Positions 47,180 to 57,422 of a DNA stretch of 64,000 nucleotides are shown piece by piece; position 1 is the stretch's first letter, and each line of letters starts with the position of its first letter. A program made the position numbers and the translations under genes. Source of the stretch: Histomonas meleagridis (taxonomy: Eukaryota; Parabasalia; Tritrichomonadida; Dientamoebidae); assembly GCA_020186115.1 (NCBI GenBank), contig WSYJ01000099.1, forward strand, positions 620,001 to 684,000. Direction: 5' to 3'. The notes below the pieces were generated by a model that worked only from the letters and a program-made list of their open reading frames with translations, did no database searches and was not told the DNA's origin.

Positions 47180-47903
47180 AAAAGAATATAAATTATATTG
47201 GAGATTATCATTTGAATATTGTATTTCATTCCAAAATAATACAATTGGCAATAATGTAAATAAAATTGGAGATTATGCATTTTATATATGAATCTTTGGC
47301 AAATATTACTTTTTGTGAATATTCATTTTTATTAAAGCACATCATCACAACTTATTACATTTGGAAGTGAAATAAGTTCGTATACATTTAAGAATTACTT
47401 TTCATAAATTCCTTATTTTGATGGATAGCTTTTGATAATTGTTATTCATTAGAATAATATTTAGTGATTATTATCCACACGATTTGTTCTATTGCATTTT
47501 GTGATTATTTTTTATTAAATTGTATTTATTATTCAGGTAATATATAACCTAACTTATATCATTCTGCTTTTGAAGGTGCCAAAACAAAACATGTATTTGA
47601 TGATAAGTCATCTTTTGGAAATTTAGATGTTTCCAATGTGATGATTAATTGAATGTGATGATTCAACCAAATTTAGATGATTAATTGAATGTGATGATTC
47701 AACTACATATTCTGTATACAGAACGGATTGGTAGAAGTGATAATTGAAGTCGTCATTTTTATCTGAATTTTTATTACAGTAATTGTAATTTTAAGGAGAC
47801 CTATATTAGCGAAGCAAGATGAAAATATGAAATTAATTCAGCCATTAAATATAGAAGAAAATCAAACACAAAGTGGTGAAATAGAACAAGTTGAACTCAA
47901 ATA
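47180..47903 (+). pseudogene. Degenerate BspA-like LRR surface-protein gene
   Basis: With several frameshifts and stops, the sequence still reads as BspA-like leucine-rich repeats: FEYCISFQNNTIGNNVNKIG then DYAFY; ESLANITF; ITFGSEISSYTFKN; IAFDNCYSLE; SIAFCDYF; then HSAFEGAKTKHVFDDKSSFG. It closes with a membrane helix (EVVIFI, one stop, IFITVIVIL), basic stop-transfer RRPILAKQ and a polar tail QPLNIEENQTQSGEIEQVEL ending in TAA. BspA-like proteins are the largest surface family of T. vaginalis. This copy cannot be translated as it stands. Confidence 0.7.
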
Positions 47904-48088
47904 AATGCCAATATGGTTCGATATAAAATATACAACATTCTGTAGCCCTTACATTGATGATACTATTGGTTACTTTTAGAAGAATTAAATTATGTTAAAA
48001 ATGTTTTCCATAAACGTATACATTTTTCCACCAAACGTTTCATCTTAATTATTAGTTATTGCGGCATTTCCTACATTCATCTTTTGCC

Positions 48089-48247
48089 CTATTCATCATT
48101 TCGTGTTAATTCTTCTTCTAATTTTAAAGGTTGAACAAATTCAGTATGTTCATCTTTCTTCTCTTTGACACTCACAAACCAGATTATGCACTTATCACCT
48201 GGTAATTTTAGTTGACCCATCACATTTACTGAATCCTTTTCTAACAT
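48089..48247 (-). pseudogene. Possible surface-protein tail relic
   Basis: A 52-codon minus-strand frame whose end EFVQPLKLEEELTRNDE resembles the tail of the neighbouring BspA-like relic (LIQPLNIEENQTQSGE). Its middle CIIWFVSVKEKKDE could be the end of a membrane helix followed by charge. It may be an inverted, truncated copy; a tiny independent gene is less likely. Confidence 0.3.
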
Positions 48248-48347
48248 TTACTGAATTTACATAAAAAATTCATTTACTTAAACAATAACTTTGCACATTA
48301 TTTACAATTTACATTCTGTTTATTGTTTACTTACACATAATTTGTAT

Positions 48348-51300
48348 TTAGTCCAATAATTCTTTTTCTTCAGACGTGTCGACAGTATCATCGTTGTAAT
48401 TCTTAATGTACCTTACTCTGTTCGCTAAATTGTCCCTCGACGACTCTATTGTCCTGATGATTATCACCGGAATCATCGCCAAAATGGAAGTTGCAATAAT
48501 CACAAACCAGTACATTCCGTTCCTCATCAGTGGAATAGTTATTCCCACCATATCATCTGACAACTTCATCAAATCGATAATTATTGCAGTCGCAGGATAT
48601 ATAAGGATACTCAGCCACACGAACAGGTGGTGCAGCCATGTCCAATATGAGCACATCAATGCAATTCTCAGGTTCACAACTGTTACCACTGAACCGTAAA
48701 TTGTAATACCAAATTCTTTGAGTCCGATTTGTTGACCATTGTACCCAACGAATGGGTACATTGAGAAGTAAGCCACGAAGAATGAACATAATGCATGAAA
48801 AACTCCCAAAAGTATATTCAACCAAAATCGAAGATAACTTTGCATGTATTCCCTTTTCCCGTCGAAATAATAAAGCGAAGGTATCTTCATCATTGAGTCC
48901 AAAGGCACATCTCTTTCGAGCCCAGCATAGACAACTGGCGGAACCGATGTGTAAATGACGTTGAACACCGTGTAAAGCATTGAATCGAAAACGGTATTCC
49001 CTGAATTACTTGAGAAGAAACCGAACAAAATGTTATTCAATGAAAACGCCATATTCTTATAGAAACTATAGTTGATCAAATCAATGTTACGATAGAAGTT
49101 AATTCTGCCATGAACTAGAAGAAGCCGTTTAAGATATCGGAATTGGCTGATGCTATAATCTGAGGCTAAGACTGCTTGACGGCCTTCTTTACCACTTATA
49201 CCAATCCCAACATCTGCTTGCATAATCATAGCAACATCATTAGCTCCATCTCCAATCGATAATGACAACTTTCCAGTCTTTTCCATCATTATTTTAACGA
49301 TTGAAGCTTTTTGACTTGGTGATACTCTACAGCAGATGACTGATTGACACTTTAATGATATTTGATAAAATTTATCTTTATGTTCATCCGTTAATAATAG
49401 CTCTAACGCTGCACCAGATGCAATTAATGCTAATTGTTTATCATTTTCTTCATCAGTTAAGAATCGATCAATTATTGATATTAATTCATTAACATTTGTT
49501 GTGTCTAAGACTATTAATTTCATATCCCCAGACAATAACGAACATGCATATCCAATGTTAATGGCAGTTTCACGTTTATCGCCAGTGATAATCCATACAT
49601 TAATATGAGCCTTAAGCAATGATTCTATGGTGTCTGGTACTCCTTCTTGAAGCTTATCTTCAATTGCTGTAGCTCCTAAGAGGAAAAGTTCAGATTCAAT
49701 TTCATTACATACATTATTAACAACTTCATCTCGATTTACAATTGTACAATTCGCATCGTTATAACGCTTGATCCAATCACGAAAGAAGTCTTCGTCAATG
49801 ATTCGATATGCACAACATAATGTACGTAAACCATTTGCTGAAAATTCTTTTAAGTGTAATTTGGTCTCATCAATATATTGACTGTCTTTAGAGAGTCGTG
49901 ATAATATCAAATCATCAGCACCTTTACAATATAAGATGATTTGGTTAGTTATTGGATTTCGAATAATTACTGAACTACGTTTTCTTTCAGATGTAAACTC
50001 TAAATTAGCTAATATTGGTACTGTTACGTCTTCACCATTAATGCTTATAACGATTTCTTCTGGTCGACGGTTTTTGAACAAATATCCTAAATATGCAGCG
50101 GCTTCTACTAATGCACCTTCGTCAGGTGATGATGCTTGGAATGCTATTCCATATTCCTTAGTTTCATCTTTCTCTGGAATAACTGCATGACAACACGACA
50201 AAAGCCATAAAAAGTGACTAACTTCATCAGGGACATTGCCACTTTTTAGCATACCAAAGAACTTTTCATCTTTGAATGCTTTACCCGATTTATTAGGGGG
50301 GTCCAATTTGATGCCTTGTCTTTTAGCAGCAGCATAAGCAACTTCAGTAGTACCAGTGCCATATTTAATACCACCTATACTACATTGCATAAATTCCATT
50401 ACGTTCCTAGTTAAGGTACCAGTTTTATCAGAGAAAACATATTCAACTTGACCTAAATCATCCGAAATATTTGTTGTACGTGAATTAGCAAAAGTTTTTA
50501 ATTCAGGATCATACATTTCGACATCACAATTAACAAACAATGCTTGAAACACACGCACAATCTCAAGAGTCACATACAATGAAATAGGTATAGTCGCATT
50601 AATGACGACAAATGATGAAACTAATAATATGAAAAATAAACTTGTCAAATTTCTTTTGTTGTTTTCATTCCGAAAGAAATACCAATGTTCGCCAGAATTA
50701 ATTTTGTTTTTCTCAAATAAAAAGCCAATGGTGGCACCGAGGAAGCTAAAAAAGATAATGAAGATGAACATAGAGATCAATTTCATGTTAAGACCACGCT
50801 CAATTTTCGACCGTTTAGCGCGCGCTTTGTTCGAGTTCATCATAATCTTACTCTCCTTACCGGTGTAGACGACGACGCCAATGGCCCATTGAGTGTTCTT
50901 AAGAATGCATCCACGAAGTAGAATTTGTTTGTTGTCAAGTGGATGCTGTGATTCATTAATTATGATATTCCCGTTAAATGTATATAAAAGTTTGTTGGGC
51001 TCATCACATTCAATGGTGGACTCAAACGTGGACGATGACTCTTCTGAATTGATATGAAGAGTTTGTGGAATGGCTTGTCGTACTTTAAGATTTGTTTCTC
51101 CATCGAGATTACATGTATCAATATAAGCAGTCCCATCTTGTTCATCTGTGGATAAAAGAACAACATCTGCGGGTATTTGTTCGTCTCGATGAATTCTAAT
51201 AATATCACCTACAAGAATTGAATCCCAACGAGCAGTTTCAAATTTACCATTAATTAGTCTTGTGGCTTCAGATGAATTAATACGTTGATCACTTCTATAA

Positions 51301-51587
51301 CGAAGAATATCTTCAACCGCTTCACGAATAGCTGTGATACCAATAACAATTACAAGAGGAACAACAGCTGCAGCTGCACTAATTGGAGCCCATGGAAATT
51401 GAAGAAGACAAACAACAATTAAGAAATAGAAGTTTGCAATTCTTGAAAATTGAAAAAATAAATTTTTGGGTAGAAAAGTTAATACATTATATTTGGTTGT
51501 GCATATTTTGTTGGTAGTAAATAAAGGTTTGCCTTTTGCATTAAAGCAATGTTGAACTTCTACAACACGCTTTCGCTCTTCAGACAT
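48348..51587 (-). CDS. P4-type ATPase, phospholipid flippase
   Basis: Moves phosphatidylserine/phosphatidylethanolamine-type lipids to the cytosolic leaflet. The 1079-residue protein has the P4 hallmarks: FFQFSRIANFYFLIVV at the first helices, DGET (162-165, the dephosphorylation loop), PISLYVTLEIV in TM4, DKTGTLT with phospho-Asp 387, KGADD in the nucleotide domain, and GDGANDVAMIMQADVGIGIS followed by the P4-typical FRYLKRLLLVHGR. About ten membrane helices are evident. These features separate it from Ca2+ and P5 pumps. Such pumps normally need a CDC50 partner, which is not in this window. The start MSEERKRVVEVQH is conventional. Confidence 0.95.
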   Translation of the reverse strand: MSEERKRVVEVQHCFNAKGKPLFTTNKICTTKYNVLTFLPKNLFFQFSRIANFYFLIVVCLLQFPWAPISAAAAVVPLVIVIGITAIREAVEDILRYRSDQRINSSEATRLINGKFETARWDSILVGDIIRIHRDEQIPADVVLLSTDEQDGTAYIDTCNLDGETNLKVRQAIPQTLHINSEESSSTFESTIECDEPNKLLYTFNGNIIINESQHPLDNKQILLRGCILKNTQWAIGVVVYTGKESKIMMNSNKARAKRSKIERGLNMKLISMFIFIIFFSFLGATIGFLFEKNKINSGEHWYFFRNENNKRNLTSLFFILLVSSFVVINATIPISLYVTLEIVRVFQALFVNCDVEMYDPELKTFANSRTTNISDDLGQVEYVFSDKTGTLTRNVMEFMQCSIGGIKYGTGTTEVAYAAAKRQGIKLDPPNKSGKAFKDEKFFGMLKSGNVPDEVSHFLWLLSCCHAVIPEKDETKEYGIAFQASSPDEGALVEAAAYLGYLFKNRRPEEIVISINGEDVTVPILANLEFTSERKRSSVIIRNPITNQIILYCKGADDLILSRLSKDSQYIDETKLHLKEFSANGLRTLCCAYRIIDEDFFRDWIKRYNDANCTIVNRDEVVNNVCNEIESELFLLGATAIEDKLQEGVPDTIESLLKAHINVWIITGDKRETAINIGYACSLLSGDMKLIVLDTTNVNELISIIDRFLTDEENDKQLALIASGAALELLLTDEHKDKFYQISLKCQSVICCRVSPSQKASIVKIMMEKTGKLSLSIGDGANDVAMIMQADVGIGISGKEGRQAVLASDYSISQFRYLKRLLLVHGRINFYRNIDLINYSFYKNMAFSLNNILFGFFSSNSGNTVFDSMLYTVFNVIYTSVPPVVYAGLERDVPLDSMMKIPSLYYFDGKREYMQSYLRFWLNILLGVFHALCSFFVAYFSMYPFVGYNGQQIGLKEFGITIYGSVVTVVNLRIALMCSYWTWLHHLFVWLSILIYPATAIIIDLMKLSDDMVGITIPLMRNGMYWFVIIATSILAMIPVIIIRTIESSRDNLANRVRYIKNYNDDTVDTSEEKELLD

Positions 51588-51764
51588 TATTTCTGCTGCT
51601 ACGATTAAAATCCTATGAAAAAATTGTGCTCACAATTAAATTCGACCGTTAAAATAACCTCACAACTTGTTTTGAAAAAGTGATCGTAATTCAGCCAGAA
51701 ATACATTATTAATACATATATATAAATTTGACTTTCGATTTCAGAAATTCGTATATAGCGCATT

Positions 51765-53289
51765 TGTAAACAGCCAAACTAAATGATTCTTGGTTCGTTA
51801 AAAAATTAAAATATTGTAATTTTATCATAAAATCGTGATTTGTTATTTATTCCAAATAATTATATGAAATTTTCATTTTCTTGAATTTATGAATTCAATG
51901 AATAATATGATGATTTTCGTAACATCTTGGTGATATACTTTTTTAATCTGTTTGATAATTTATGAACAATGAAATAGTTTCTGTGTAAGTACATATTATT
52001 GAAATATCTTGTCATGAACGATACATTTTTCTGATAAAAACGATTATTGATCATTGAATTTATTTGATGTATTTCTTTTTTTTTTTTTTTACCTTTGTTT
52101 AATAGCGAAATGTACAATTTTATCGAGTAAATATCTATACAAATTTAATTTGCGTATTATCTTCAAAATATTGACTTGAGATACATTTATCATTTCTTTT
52201 ATTCCATATGGAACCGTATGAACATGTAAAATGATTTCAAGAACTCTTAATCGTAGATATCGATCATCCTACATTATTGATATTATGGATATATAATGTA
52301 TAAATACATGGTTGCATCTATGATTAATAAAAAATTAAGAATAATATCTTGATATATTAAGAAATTAAAAATTCAGAAATTATTTGAAAAATGATGAAAT
52401 ATCATTTATTATATTTAATTATATAAAATCTTGATGTAAAATTCTTTTCAAACCTATCAAATATTAATAAACTCAAAAAAATTCAGATATATTGATGGCA
52501 TATTCATGTAATTTTCGTATATAAGTTATTTTCGATATGTGAATGCACATTCGGCCATATATTGGTACAAACGATACAAAACTTTCTAACGATAACTTTT
52601 CTAAATAGAATAACGATTTTTTTATATTTGAATTTTTTCAAGAGCACTTTTTTCCCTTCGCATAATAATTTGAAATCGGTTAAAAAATTATCAGTCATCC
52701 TGTGTATTAATCTTTTCCCGAATCTTATATGACAAAATTATCCTTTTATTGTCTATTTTCTTTTCAACTGATTGAATGATTTTTGTTCGTTCTTCTATTC
52801 AAATTTGACTACAAATAGATCGTTAACTGATAAAGAGGTAATTCATGAATAGTAAATTTACTATGATTCTTTTTTGACCTATGATTTGTTTTTTGCCGAT
52901 AGCAAAAAACCCATTCTTAAAATCTTATTTTATGCTATTCATTTCAAATTTTATGAAATTAATTTTTTTTTTTTGATTCATGTCTTTAATTCAGATACCA
53001 AATATATTATAATCTGCAATTTATATATGGCAACAGAAATTATTTGTAGTTAATAATATATAATGATCAATTTTACATATTCTCCTATTATAATTCAATA
53101 TCCCCTCATTGACGATTTCGTATTCGGAAACGATATAAGGTGATTGTGTGTTTTTTATTCGTCCTACTATTTAAATTTGACTATAAACCTCTTGGTTCTT
53201 GAACTATATGAATTAATTGAAGATTAACTTTTTTTTTTTAACCTGGGATTTGATTTTTGCCAAATGCAAAAATCAAATCTAAAATAAGA
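51765..53289 (-). repeat. Long interspersed repeat, copy B (inverted copy of 38063-39745)
   Basis: Reverse complement of copy A along most of its length, including the GCATTCGGCCATAT landmark near 52550, the CTGATTG/GTTCGTTC strip near 52770 and the palindrome TTGCCAAATGCAAAAATC near 53257. Identity is visibly below 100 percent with small indels and microsatellite differences (T runs near 52078 and 52965). No coding frame. It lies about 180 bp upstream of the flippase start. Confidence 0.7.
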
Positions 53290-53800
53290 TATATTATTAG
53301 CTTTGCTTATAATTTTTTTTAATTGACTATTTATTCAATTATACCAAGTTTTTTATAAATAGCTTTCATATATGTATTTTTTATTATCTTTTTATTTCTC
53401 CTTGAATTGTTATAAACAACATCAAGTACTATTGTGCTTCGGGGATACTTGTTTAATCATAAAAATTGGTTTAAATAATGAAATTTGCTTTTTTGGCCAT
53501 TTGTTGCAAAATTGAAAACAACAAACAAATGTTCAAGCAGATGCAAATGGATGATTTTGTTACATCAATGATAAGATATTTTGCCTATTTCATTTACTTC
53601 ATTAACAAATATTTAAATTTCGAGTTCAAATAATCTTGAATTTCAAATTCTTTGATGATTAGTCCATGAATGATATTTATCAAGAGGATTTACAAAAAAA
53701 TTTGTTGGAATTAAAATTCCAGCTTAATTGCAAGCAAAAACAATGTTAAAGTATGCTTGCTATAGCATATCTTGAAATAAATTAACTATTTAGAAAAAAA
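53290..53800. other. Intergenic spacer, nothing recognised
   Basis: AT-rich DNA between repeat copy B and the tRNA gene; ends with the T-run terminator of the tRNA on the minus strand (53794-53800). Confidence 0.4.
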
Positions 53801-53873
53801 GCCACCGGCGGGACTCGAACCCGCAACCCCAAGATTAAGAGTCTTATGCTCTAGCCGATTGAGCTACGATGGC
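53801..53873 (-). tRNA. tRNA-Lys (anticodon CTT)
   Basis: A 73-nt cloverleaf on the minus strand: acceptor GCCATCG with CGGTGGC (one T-G pair), D-arm GCTC/GAGC, anticodon arm TAAGA-CTCTTAA-TCTTG with CTT at positions 34-36 (reads AAG, Lys), T-arm GCGGG-TTCGAGT-CCCGC. No intron. A TTTTTTT terminator follows directly. The B-box GGTTCGAGTCC is intact. Confidence 0.95.
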
Positions 53874-54062
53874 TTCATTTTCCATCATTTGGATTGAATT
53901 AATCTAACTTATTTTCGAAAATTCATTGAAGCATCTTCCAATATTGAAACAGAAAATATACACTATGATTACACAGTTATTATTTATTCTACTTATTATA
54001 TATATTATTCGAACTTCTTTACATTTATTTATAACAATGAATTTCATACAAAAGATAACAAA
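53874..54062. other. tRNA upstream flank
   Basis: AT-rich sequence without a recognised feature; Pol III upstream elements could lie here but none is identified. Confidence 0.3.
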
Positions 54063-54257
54063 ACAATAATTATCATAATAATCTTTGAGTTATTGTTGCT
54101 GAATGAAAGAAGAAATTGCTGAAAATGAAATTTCAGAACAACAAAATGATAATAACCAAACTACAAACACATTCACAACGGGATATCTATCTCAAATATT
54201 GAAGAAGATCCTTTTGCAGATAACTTCAAAGAAGAAAAATTTATTGAGCAAATGTAA
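54063..54257 (+). pseudogene. Relic of a membrane-protein tail
   Basis: A hydrophobic run (TIIIIIIFELLLL) and a polar tail with frameshifts (EEIAENEISEQQNDNNQTT) end as SNIEEDPFADNFKEEKFIEQ, Met, stop. The last segment matches the relic at 45.4 kb. Only the membrane helix and tail survive. Confidence 0.5.
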
Positions 54258-54581
54258 GATAAATAAATATAGGGTGTTCTAAATGTGAATCATTTTTAAT
54301 ATGCATTGGTATTATGTGGTAATAATATCTTGTGGCATGATTTATTTATTAATAAATTTTATGGCAGCGAGTTTAAAAATGTTTTCATTAATTATTGTTT
54401 ATTGTGAAAAGAAAGCACAAATTTCTTTTTCTTTTCAAAATTATTAAATTTTTCCTTCTAATACAATATATTAAACTCGACTTGCGATTTCCACCCATCG
54501 ATCATATATACAAGTTTAATTTTGCATTGCCAAAAATGACACACAAATTGGTATAAAAAAGAGTATAGTTACCATTATTGT
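54258..54581. other. Intergenic spacer with shared 30-mer
   Basis: Contains 54470-54499, the exact inverted partner of the 30-mer at 39782-39811, just past the 3' end of the uL16 gene. Otherwise nothing. Confidence 0.5.
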
Positions 54582-55217
54582 TTAATTAGCTTTCTTTGGA
54601 ATTGGACCACGGCGGTATACACGGCGCATGTGATTACCACATTCAACAATCTTACCTGAAGCAAGGTATTCTTTGTATTCTTGAAGTGTATATGGTGTGA
54701 AGCCAACCTTTGATGAAACAATAACCTTTGATTTTCCTGGGAATTTGAATGATGCACGGCGGAAAGCTTCGATAGCATTCTTAAGGCCATCCTTTGGTGC
54801 ACGGACGGACATGATGCATTGTGGGTGGTTAACGCGGGAAACCATACCATTTGGCTTACCGAAGGCATGACGCATACCAGTTTGAAGTCTATCTGCACCT
54901 GCAGTGGAAAGCATCTTGTTGATACGGAGAACATGGAATGGGTGAAGATTGATACGGATGTGATATGCTTTACCCATTGTCTTCATCATGTAACGGTTTG
55001 AGCTAACACGAGCGGCTTCAAGAGCTTCAGCAGAAATGTTTTGTCTGTGTTCAAGATAGATAAGACGAACACAATATGGGAAAACGTGTGCTGTGGCTTG
55101 TTTTGTACCAGTTTCATAACGTTGGAGACGTGGATCTGGGACACCACGGCAGAAGCGTGACTTTGGATAAGGAGCACTCTTGAAGTAGCGATAGCAACGA
55201 GCTGGACGACGACCCAT
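54582..55217 (-). CDS. RPL10: Ribosomal protein uL16 (RPL10)
   Basis: Large-subunit ribosomal protein needed for the late joining step and for tRNA positioning near the peptidyl-transferase centre. The 211-residue protein is the full eukaryotic length. Signatures: [77 protein letters not shown] and [20 protein letters not shown]. Codon usage is the least AT-biased in the region, as expected of a ribosomal gene. TAAAC at the stop fits a poly(A) signal overlap. Confidence 0.97.
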   Translation of the reverse strand: MGRRPARCYRYFKSAPYPKSRFCRGVPDPRLQRYETGTKQATAHVFPYCVRLIYLEHRQNISAEALEAARVSSNRYMMKTMGKAYHIRINLHPFHVLRINKMLSTAGADRLQTGMRHAFGKPNGMVSRVNHPQCIMSVRAPKDGLKNAIEAFRRASFKFPGKSKVIVSSKVGFTPYTLQEYKEYLASGKIVECGNHMRRVYRRGPIPKKAN

Positions 55218-55385
55218 AAGTTAAAAGGCTCGACCAAACCGCCGCAACGATTAAACATCATTCAAAACCTCAAACGGTCTCAGACAAACGGTCAGAAATT
55301 TAAAAAAAGTTTTTTTCGACAATTACTTTTACTTTTGTATCAATATAACTCGCAATATATTTTTAGACAAACAATTCATATATAA

Positions 55386-56891
55386 TTATATTTGCATGGT
55401 GACTCTTCTTTGAATTGGATAGATATCTGAAACATCCCAATCTTTCAAAAGTTTAAGCATAACTTTTGAAGACATTGCAGCAAAATCTTTCATTTCAGCA
55501 GGATTTAATGTTGTGCAATGCATTACATTCAATCCAAAGATCATTCCAAATACGGATAATTCCTTACCAGAACCAGTGCAGAATCTTCTTATAAACCCAA
55601 TGATATACGCAAGCGTATTCCGATAAATTTTTGGTAACTTTAACACATATTCAACATATTGGTCTTCGTTTAAATTACGAAGAGAAGATATCTCTAAGAG
55701 AGGTTGAGGAAAATCTGCCATTAGTTTCTTTAAAAGAGACGCCAAGTCGAGGATTTCTGTAGATTCAAATATATCATATTCTGCATCAACTTTTTGGACA
55801 AGTTCATTCAGAACATTCTTGTCCGCTTGGACCTGGAAGGCTCCGTCAGCTTTGGTGATGCCTCTTTTTAACAAAGTTTCACAAAGCTTATGAATAAATA
55901 TTGGAACAGGTGAATTAATAAGAGCCTGATTTTGTACAAAGAAAACCTCACTCAGCGAAGATCCGAATAGGAACGGACATCTTTTTGTATGATTTGGTAT
56001 ATTATTTATTACTGAATCAGATAAATCACGGAAATTACTTCCCTTATCGCAAAGGGACATGAAACGAATATACGAAAGTTGAGCAGCTTTAGCAAATTGC
56101 TTTTGGGCGGAAAATGAAGAAGATGCCAAAAAAGATTTGATCATTGGACGAATTGATTCTGATGGTAAAAACAGTGTACACATCACAAGGATAAGTTCCC
56201 ATCCACGGGAGATAATGTTTTGGAACTTACAGAAGTATGTTTGTCTGATCAGTTGAGTATATATTTCGTCAACTAAATCATTTGATTTTGATGCAATGCG
56301 CACTAAAGGCATCACCGGATAATATTCCATGTTCTTCGTATAGTTTATAATGAATTCGAATGATTTAACAGCATCTTTTACGTGCTTTGAATCAATATTT
56401 AAAAATGGAATTAAATTAACATTTTCATTGTATGATAAATATTCTGCTGATTGTGTACTTTTCTTCTTTTTGCTTTGGAAATATCTGAAATTTTTATGAG
56501 CAAAATCTTCAAATGATATTAAATTTTGATCTTCCTTAATTGATGATGGTAAATAAGGTGGAAGAATTGTATGATCAATTTTTTGTGTGCATGTTTCAGT
56601 TGATGCAAGTGTCATCTTTTTATTAAAGGTACGTGTTCTAATCTTAGTGTTAGTAACTAGTTTTTTATCATTTAAAACAAGTGCGGATTTTGCTCTAGTG
56701 ATTTCTTTTTTGGTGTTAGTCGAGTCAATATTAATCTTTTCGAATGTATTTCCATCAACTACATTTGAATCATCAGGAACTTCCCAAAAAACTTTATTTG
56801 AAATTGGGTCATGAAAATATCTTTTACCATTGCTTTTAGGCAAGTATGCATAAAAAAGGATTTCATTTCCTGTCGCTCTCGATTCAAGCAT
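55386..56891 (-). CDS. WW-MyTH4-RhoGAP protein (ARHGAP39/Vilse-like), Arg finger lost
   Basis: A 501-residue protein with one N-terminal WW-like domain (about 12-40, YAYLPKSNGKRYFHDPISNK then VFWEVP, first Trp replaced by Tyr), a MyTH4 domain (about 165-300, MEYYPVMPLVRIASKSNDLV, RGWELILVMCTLFLPSESI) and a C-terminal RhoGAP (about 312-490). This is the order of the Vilse/ARHGAP39 family, which links Rho GTPase control to actin. In the RhoGAP motif human GVFRIPAD the catalytic Arg is Gln (DGAFQVQAD, Gln353), so GTPase stimulation should be weak or absent. It may act as a Rho-binding scaffold. Confidence 0.8.
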   Translation of the reverse strand: MLESRATGNEILFYAYLPKSNGKRYFHDPISNKVFWEVPDDSNVVDGNTFEKINIDSTNTKKEITRAKSALVLNDKKLVTNTKIRTRTFNKKMTLASTETCTQKIDHTILPPYLPSSIKEDQNLISFEDFAHKNFRYFQSKKKKSTQSAEYLSYNENVNLIPFLNIDSKHVKDAVKSFEFIINYTKNMEYYPVMPLVRIASKSNDLVDEIYTQLIRQTYFCKFQNIISRGWELILVMCTLFLPSESIRPMIKSFLASSSFSAQKQFAKAAQLSYIRFMSLCDKGSNFRDLSDSVINNIPNHTKRCPFLFGSSLSEVFFVQNQALINSPVPIFIHKLCETLLKRGITKADGAFQVQADKNVLNELVQKVDAEYDIFESTEILDLASLLKKLMADFPQPLLEISSLRNLNEDQYVEYVLKLPKIYRNTLAYIIGFIRRFCTGSGKELSVFGMIFGLNVMHCTTLNPAEMKDFAAMSSKVMLKLLKDWDVSDIYPIQRRVTMQI

Positions 56892-57422
56892 TTATTTTTT
56901 CTAGTTGTTCCATAGTTTTTAAGAAATATTTCTTTATCACCATTCAAAAAGTAAAACATAATCTGCTCCAACTTAATTTTCAATTAAGAAGGTTGAAACA
57001 ATGGAATTTACACTTAACTAAGCGGTTATTTGACCATTTAAACTCAGAAAAAGTAGCAAACCAAAATCTTTTTCAATTGGAATCACACAATTCGTTTTCT
57101 CAATTTTTTGAAGGTTTTTTTGACAGTTTTCTCATCGGAACTTTAGCTTTGTCATTCGTAAGCAATATTTCAATGAAATCGTCATATAATGATATCGCTT
57201 GATATTTGACTGATAAGTATTCATGAATATTTCCACTTAAAAGATATTGATCTTATTGCCTCCTATTTTTTTGAGTTGAAATTTATCCACCTTCATAAAA
57301 AGTGAAAAATTTTATGTGCTATCTGAAATTTTAACATACCAGGTTCGAACCCCATACAAAACTTGTGATCAGCTTTTTTTTGTAAAATATTGAGAGGTTT
57401 ACATCTTCCCTCCGAGCCAACA
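56892..57422. other. Divergent promoter region
   Basis: Separates the RhoGAP start from the CHD-FYR start. A 10-bp perfect palindrome GGTTCGAACC at 57341-57350 resembles a tRNA T-loop but no tRNA folds. No other feature is seen. Confidence 0.4.

Noticed and set aside
52504-52698. 64-codon frame within repeat copy B
   Set aside because: In copy A the corresponding sequence is frameshifted and stopped, so there is no sign of coding constraint.
57338-57360. GGTTCGAACC palindrome resembling a tRNA T-arm
   Set aside because: No acceptor, D-arm or anticodon arm can be built around it on either strand.
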